From the NCBI GenBank assembly GCA_026008535.1, contig BRKX01000018.1:23444088-23508087 (forward strand): a stretch of 64,000 nt of DNA, given 5' to 3'. The position numbers and the translations under genes were made by a program. This document shows, one piece after another, positions 58,747 to 64,000 of the stretch. The stretch's first letter is position 1. Each line of letters starts with the position of its first letter. The notes beneath the pieces were generated by a model. The model was not told the DNA's origin and searched no databases. It was given only the letters and a program-made list of their open reading frames with translations. This DNA comes from Perilla frutescens. Taxonomy: Eukaryota > Streptophyta > Magnoliopsida > Lamiales > Lamiaceae.

Positions 58747-61700
58747 TTGCTCTATAGGGAAAGAGCATCCTATCCAAGAAAAAAGGTCAAAGATACTTGG
58801 TATCTAGATAGCGGATGCTCAAAATATATGACCGGAGACAAGAATGATCTTGACGGTTATAAAGAGGTTAAGGGACAACTAGTGACTTTTGGAGACAACT
58901 ACAAGAGCAGAACCATTAGAGAAGGGTTCGTGGTCAAAGGAAAAGTTATCGTGAATGGCGTGTCATATGTTGAAGGATTGAAGCACAAACTGCTGAGCAT
59001 CAGTCAGCTTTGTGACAATGAGTACTCAGTCGACTTCAGCAATAGCTCATGTGACATCACAGACAAGTCAACTAGATCCATACTCCTAACTGGAGTAAGA
59101 AAGGAAAACATGTATGTTGTTGACCGGTCAACCGGCTATTCAGAAGCTTGCTTCCTCTCCAAAGGATCAACTGAAGCAAGCTGGTTGTGGCATCAACGAC
59201 TGAACCATCTCAACTTCAAAACTATCAACTACCTGGCCAAGAAGGAACTAGTTGATGGGATTTCCAAGGAGATTTACAAAAAAACTGGTATCTGCGGACC
59301 ATGCCAGAAAGGGAAACAAGTGAAGTCATCATTCAAAAACAAAAGCCATCCTCAAGGAACAGCTGAAATTCTTCAGTTGCTATACATGGACCTGTTTGGA
59401 CCTGTGAAGCCACCAACCCCAGAGGTAAGAAGTTTACTCTTGTAGTAGTAGATGACTACTCAAGGTATATTTGGGTAGAGTTCCTGAGAAATAAGGATGA
59501 GACTTTTGAAAAACTATCAACATTGATTAGAAGATTGCAGACTGACAAGGGAAAATCAGTTCAAATGATAAGATCCGACAATGGAACTGAATTTGTCAAT
59601 CAGCAAATGATCAAGTTCTTAAGTGAACTGGGAATCACTCATGAACATTCTGCTGCAAGGACTCCCCAATAGAATGGCTTAGCTGAAAGGAGAAATCGCA
59701 CGCTAAAGGAGGCAGCTAGAGCAATGGTAGCTGATGCCAACATAGCCGAATGCTATTGGGCAGAGGCAGTCAACTCAGCCTGACATACATAGAATAGAAG
59801 TGCCATAGTCATCACCCATGACAAAACACCCTATGAGTTGTTCAAGGGTCGTAAGCCATCTATCTCTTACTTTAAGATATTTGGCTGTAAATGTTATATC
59901 CATAACAATGGCAAGTCCCAGCTGAAAACCTTCAGTGCCAAAGCTGATAAGGGGATCTTTCTCGACTATAATGCTCCTCATTCACAAGCTTATAGAGTGT
60001 TTAACAAAAGAACACTAGTTGTGGAAGTAACATGTCATGTGGTATTTGATGAGCTTGCTGATGAGTACAGGAACAAAGAGAAAAACTGTACATCAGTGCA
60101 AACATTATCTAGTGAAAGCTTGCTGGACTATGTTGATCACATTGTCCCAGAGCAGTTTGAAGCTTCACTAGAAGATGGCATTGAAACTGATTCTAGACCA
60201 GTTGAAGATAACTTGGTCAATGAGGATACAAACTGTGGTGAAACCTCAAACCCCATAACTGAAATAAGGGGAAGAATCAGTGAAAATGAAGAACAAGCCA
60301 GAGCCAAGGTAGCAACTGATGGAGCAGCCGAAAAATTAGTTGAAGGAGCAACTGATGAACCAGCTGAAGGCGCAGCAGAAGCCACCATACCCAAATACCT
60401 CCGAAGTCATCCAGTCGACAAAATTGTTGGTGATCTAAGAAGCAGTCAACGGAGCATGCACTCTTCACATGCTTCATCTAATAGATGGAACCAGTCAACG
60501 TCAAGGAAGCGCTTGAAGACTTAGACTGGATGAACAAGGCATGATCACAAGGAACAAGGTATGGTTTCTTGTTGATTGGCCAAAAACCCCAAAAGTCATT
60601 AGGACTAAGTGGGTCTTTCGCAACAAACTGGATGAACAAGGCGTGATCACAAGGAACAAGACCAGACTAGTAGCCAATGGATACTCTCAAAGTGAATGAA
60701 TCGACTTTGATGAGATATTCGCACCAGTTGCAAGATTGGAGGCCATCAGATTGTTCCTCGCCTATGTAGCTGACAACAATTTCACGGTCTATCAAATGGA
60801 AATGAAAAGTGCATTCTTGCAAGGGATGCTTAAGGAGGATGTGTATGTCGAGCAACCTCCAGGATTCAAAATCGGAGATCAAGTCTACAAGCTGAAGAAA
60901 GCTCTATATGGCTTGAAGTAAACACCAAGAGCTTGGTATGAAACCCTTACAACATTCTTGCTGAAGAATGAGTTTCAGAAAAGAGTCATTGATCGTACTC
61001 TATTCAGAATAGAACAATCAGCTGAGATCTTGATGGTCTAAATTTATGTTGATGGCATAATTTTTGGATCTAAGAGTAAAGATCTCTACACTCGATTCAC
61101 TCAACTGATGCAAAACAAATTCAAGATGAGCATGATGGGAGAAATGCCATTCTTTCTAGGACTCCAAGTGAAGCAGCTGGAAGATGAAATCTTCATCAGT
61201 CAAGCTAAGTACACTAAAGAGCTTGTCAAGAAGTTTAGAACCGATAAGGGAAAAATTCTCAAGATTTCAAGGAATACATCAGTGCAGCTGACCTTCGATA
61301 AAGAAAGAGAATCAGTTAGCCTGACGCACTATAGAGGAATCATTAGATCCCTTCTCTACCTGACTGCCAGCCGACCAGACATCTCATACTCAGTCAAACT
61401 GTGTGCAAGGTTCCAAGCCAACCCGAATAAAAGTAATCTCGAAGCAGCGAAGAGGATCATGAAGTACCTCAAACCATAAATCTTGAGCTATGGTATTCCA
61501 AAGATGATAGCTTGAGTCTAACCAACTACTCAGACTCAGACTTCAGAGGATGCAAGATCGACAGAAAAAGTACCAGTGGAACATGTCAGTTTCTTGGGAA
61601 GAAACTGATATCCTAGTTTAGCAAGAAGCAACACTCAGTTGCCATGTCAATAACTAAAGCCGAGTATGTAGCTGCTGGAAGCTGTTGTGCTCAAATCCTG

Positions 61701-62012
61701 TGGATGAAGCAACAACTAAAGGATTACAAGGTAGAGACTGAAGAAGTGCTGATCTACTGTGATAACAATAGTACTATTGCAATATCTCAGAATCCAGTAT
61801 TGTATTCAAGGACGAAGCACATCAGGCACCACTTCATCAGAGATCACATCGAGAAGAAAGACATATGTATCAAATATGTCAACACGGAGAAGCAGATAAC
61901 CGATATCTTCACCAAGCCATTGCCAGAAGCTAGATTTGTGGAGTTGTGCATCCAACTGGGATTGCTCGAACTAGCTCAAAGGAGGACGATGATCAGCCAA
62001 AAGAAAGAGTGA
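58747..62012 (+). pseudogene. SIRE-type pol: protease, integrase, RT, RNase H (broken)
   Basis: Protease WYLDSGCSKYMTG (58798-58836); gag-pre-integrase WLWHQRLNHLNFKTINYLAK and CGPCQKGKQ; integrase in another frame from about 59440 (FTLVVVDDYSRYIWVEFL; IRSDNGTEFVNQQM) with an in-frame TAG at 59670-59672; C-terminal integrase FGCKCYIHN; RT (MEMKSAFLQGMLKEDVYVEQ; KKALYGLK) with stops near 60697, 60919 and 61039. The RT catalytic box reads YVDG at 61045-61056 instead of YVDD. RNase H at 61490-62012 (SITKAEYVAAGSCCAQILWM; YCDNNSTIAISQNPV; ITDIFTKPL). Domain order is copia; it is not functional. Confidence 0.93.
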
Positions 62013-62449
62013 AGAGGAGCACTCCAGCTGAAGATGAGAACTGACCTAAGATGGCATCAGTTAGTTAAGCTTTGGAGCTTAAACTAATGAGCCCAAATCA
62101 GTTCTAAAGAAATGGCAATGGTTAAATGGAAGTTGAAAGATGAAGACAAGTAAACTGATCGCAAAAGGCATCAGTTCTCAACCAGTCATGATCAACTGAT
62201 GAGAGCAGTTGAATCCAAAACTGACTGAAGAAGGCGAAGATTCAGCTGAAGGAAGCAGCTGAAAAGCTCAGGCAGAACAAAGTTGAGAGGATAGCTTAAG
62301 CTGACAAGGAGTCAAAGCTAAAGAGACTCCTGCTAGATCTGATCAATCCAAGCCGAGAAGATCACCATTCGTGAGGCCAACTGATGACGTCAGCAGCTCA
62401 ATGCCACATGGAGACTGGAGGAGAGCCAATATCAGATAAGTTCAAAGTT

Positions 62450-62773
62450 GAATTTATTACTAAATGGTAAAATGGCGTGTCATTTCAATATTATCGTTGG
62501 ACCCACTCTCTCTTTCTCTCTCCTCATTAATCTCAACGGATAAATCCAAAATTAAAATCGACGGATTAATCGAAACCGTTTGATTTTGATTCTAACTCAA
62601 ATTCTTTTTATCGTTGGATTCACCGTTCACTTGAGTCTATAAATAGGTTAGCTGTTTTTCCCAAATCTCTCACACAACTGACCAAAGAACTCAAGCACTC
62701 AGTCTCTCACAAAAATTCATCCAAAACTCACATCCTTCTTAGCCACTCAAAACCCCTCAAAACTTCTCCCTCA
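62450..62773 (+). promoter_or_regulatory. Putative internal Pol II promoter and leader
   Basis: A consensus TATA box (TCTATAAATAGG; TATAAATA at 62638-62645) is followed about 30 bp later by a CA/CT-rich, G-poor stretch (62665-62770) like a plant 5' UTR, then ATG at 62774. CT-rich tracts (62502-62522) precede it. Position between pol and the extra ORF suggests it drives that ORF. No experimental support; inference. Confidence 0.45.
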
Positions 62774-64000
62774 ATGACTTAATTTTCTGCCAATGTTCAC
62801 CGAAGGAAATTCAACTTCAAATTTACCGATGAAGATTCATCTGTCTTCTGCAAGGATCTATATCATGACAAGATCCTGGATTGAGACAACTGCAGATTTT
62901 TCACCAAATACTCACGAATGGGTGAGTTTATTCTGGTACTAATCAAATCTGCAACACTAAGAACATACACTGAAAGTACTCCCATAAAGGTGTATCCAGA
63001 AGCAGTGGTAGAATTCTTTCTCAACTCCCACAGTGATAAGGACTCTCTTCTTATCACAACAGAAGTGAGGGGTGTGAAAGTTCAAATTACTCCCTCAGTA
63101 TTGAAGAACATCTTTGATCTACCTGAAGGAGGAGTCAACATTGAAGACACAGAAGCAAATGCTGAAGCTTGCTTCAATCAATGGGCAGAAAATCCCGTTG
63201 AAGAAAGGTTCTACCTCAATCACTCAACACTCAAATTCTAGAAGGAATTTCAAGTGTTATCTGCAGTGGTTATACAGACAATGATAGGTCTATGTGAAAA
63301 TCACAATGAAATGTCAGAGATCAAATACAAGATCTGCACAGCCATCTGGGAAGGGAAGAGAGTAGACTGGTCCCTATATCTCTTCAGATAACTCAAAAGA
63401 TTTGTAGATATCGTGGAAGACGACATTAAGTGCAGAATGTGCTTCCCTAAAAAGATGTACTACATCAACAGAATTAGCTCTATTCTTGAAAAGCTGCATC
63501 CCAATTTGATGGCCAAGGAGACAAACTATCAGCCAATTGATCCTGAAGATTTCATTCCAAAGTTGGAACAACAAGCACTACCTCCTGTGATAATCAGAGA
63601 GCCACAACAACGACTGAGGCAGAAGCTAATTCCATCCGCTCCAGTAACAAGAGAGAAAGGGAAAGCCAAGATGGCAGAGTCGGTAGTTCAATCCAACACC
63701 GGCTCAGATGATGTCCTCTTTGCTGTTCAAAGATACAAGTCATCTGGAGAAAGGGATGATGGAAGAAAGGACTCCAGGAAGAGTCCTACTGGATGGAAAG
63801 CAGCCTCACCGACTCACTCTGAGACGGTTGAGAAGCCAGCTGCGAAATACCAAGTTGTAGAACATCAGCTGGATGCATGCCAAGAGACTGGAGAGCATCT
63901 GCTGATTGGAGAGAGGACTCAACAAGATGCCCAACAGACAAAGAAATAGCAGTCGGGCAAGACAACAAAGCAGTTCAAGAAACTAATCAAGAACATGAAA
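62774..64000 (+). pseudogene. Extra ORF of the SIRE-type element (plant transposon-protein-like)
   Basis: One frame runs from ATG 62774 to the window edge, 409 codons. It is interrupted by stops at 62780, 62882, near 63239, near 63389 and at 63947, with no frame change. The stretch VYPEAVVEFFLNSHSDK, then TEVRGVKVQITPSVLKNIFD, has the pattern of the 'putative plant transposon protein' domain (Y/P..V.EF..N....VRG..V...P..I...LGLP). The C-terminal third is Lys/Gln/Ser-rich and likely disordered. I see no signal peptide or membrane segment, so although ORFs here are often called env-like, nothing visible supports an envelope protein. Confidence 0.6.

Larger units (their letters stand above)
54335..64000 (+). 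mobile_element. SIRE-type copia retrotransposon, 3' end outside the window
   Basis: Long 5' LTR, initiator-Met primer site, gag with a long coiled-coil C-terminal part, protease-integrase-RT-RNase H, and an extra ORF after pol. Long LTRs, an extended gag and an additional downstream ORF together characterise the SIRE/Maximus lineage. It is at least 9.7 kb. All coding parts carry stops or frame changes. Whether it has a target duplication cannot be checked here. Confidence 0.88.

Noticed and set aside
62774..64000. Envelope gene making the element a plant retrovirus
   Set aside because: No signal peptide, membrane segment or glycoprotein-like features are visible; motifs fit a plant transposon-protein domain instead.

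Overview
This is plant nuclear DNA, most likely from a eudicot. It is AT-rich and repeat-dense, with spliced genes that have GT-AG introns, copia and gypsy retrotransposons primed by plant tRNAs, a plant L1-type LINE, hAT, MULE and CACTA-like DNA elements, and many microsatellites. Only two host genes look intact. A single-exon GRAS regulator of the SCL15 type lies at 23375-24931 (+). An 11-exon G-box-binding bZIP factor of the GBF1 type lies at 40330-46952 (-). I cannot name the species; an asterid is only a guess.

Layout. 1-3190: decayed copia RT/RNase H and its 3' LTR. 3197-3340: CACTA-type end fragment. 3343-7527: 4.2 kb MULE-like element with ~110 bp inverted ends and an internal 465 bp tandem repeat. 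7528-13919: AT-rich spacer with a foldback element and microsatellites. 13920-20888: complete copia element on the minus strand, with both LTRs, primer site, polypurine tract, gag-pol and a perfect ATATG target duplication. 20889-23374: spacer with two miniature inverted-repeat elements, then SCL15. 25438-26182: two foldback repeats. 26183-38282: gypsy element of Athila/Tat type, split by a hAT element (perfect 8 bp duplication) that itself contains a nearly full LINE. 38587-38880: glycosyltransferase relic. 40330-46952: GBF1-like gene, with foldback elements in two introns. 47280-52860: spacer with satellites. 52862-53735: inverted-repeat element carrying a fragment of a host gene (Pack-MULE-like). 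54335-64000: SIRE-type copia element with a 1.8 kb 5' LTR, running off the window. It has an extra ORF downstream of pol, preceded by what looks like a separate Pol II promoter.

How it fits together. The window is two regulatory genes in a landscape built by nested insertions. The best-resolved nest is gypsy, then hAT, then LINE. All retroelement coding regions are broken. Many of the breaks are single-base stop codons of the C-to-T or G-to-A kind, as expected from methylated, silenced repeats. In both of the larger copia elements the second catalytic aspartate of the reverse transcriptase is lost. The GBF1 promoter holds a G-box (the target motif of its own family) and a strong G-quadruplex motif. 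The least ordinary observation is the extra ORF at 62774-64000: it keeps one reading frame over 1.2 kb, interrupted only by point stops, and sits behind its own TATA box.
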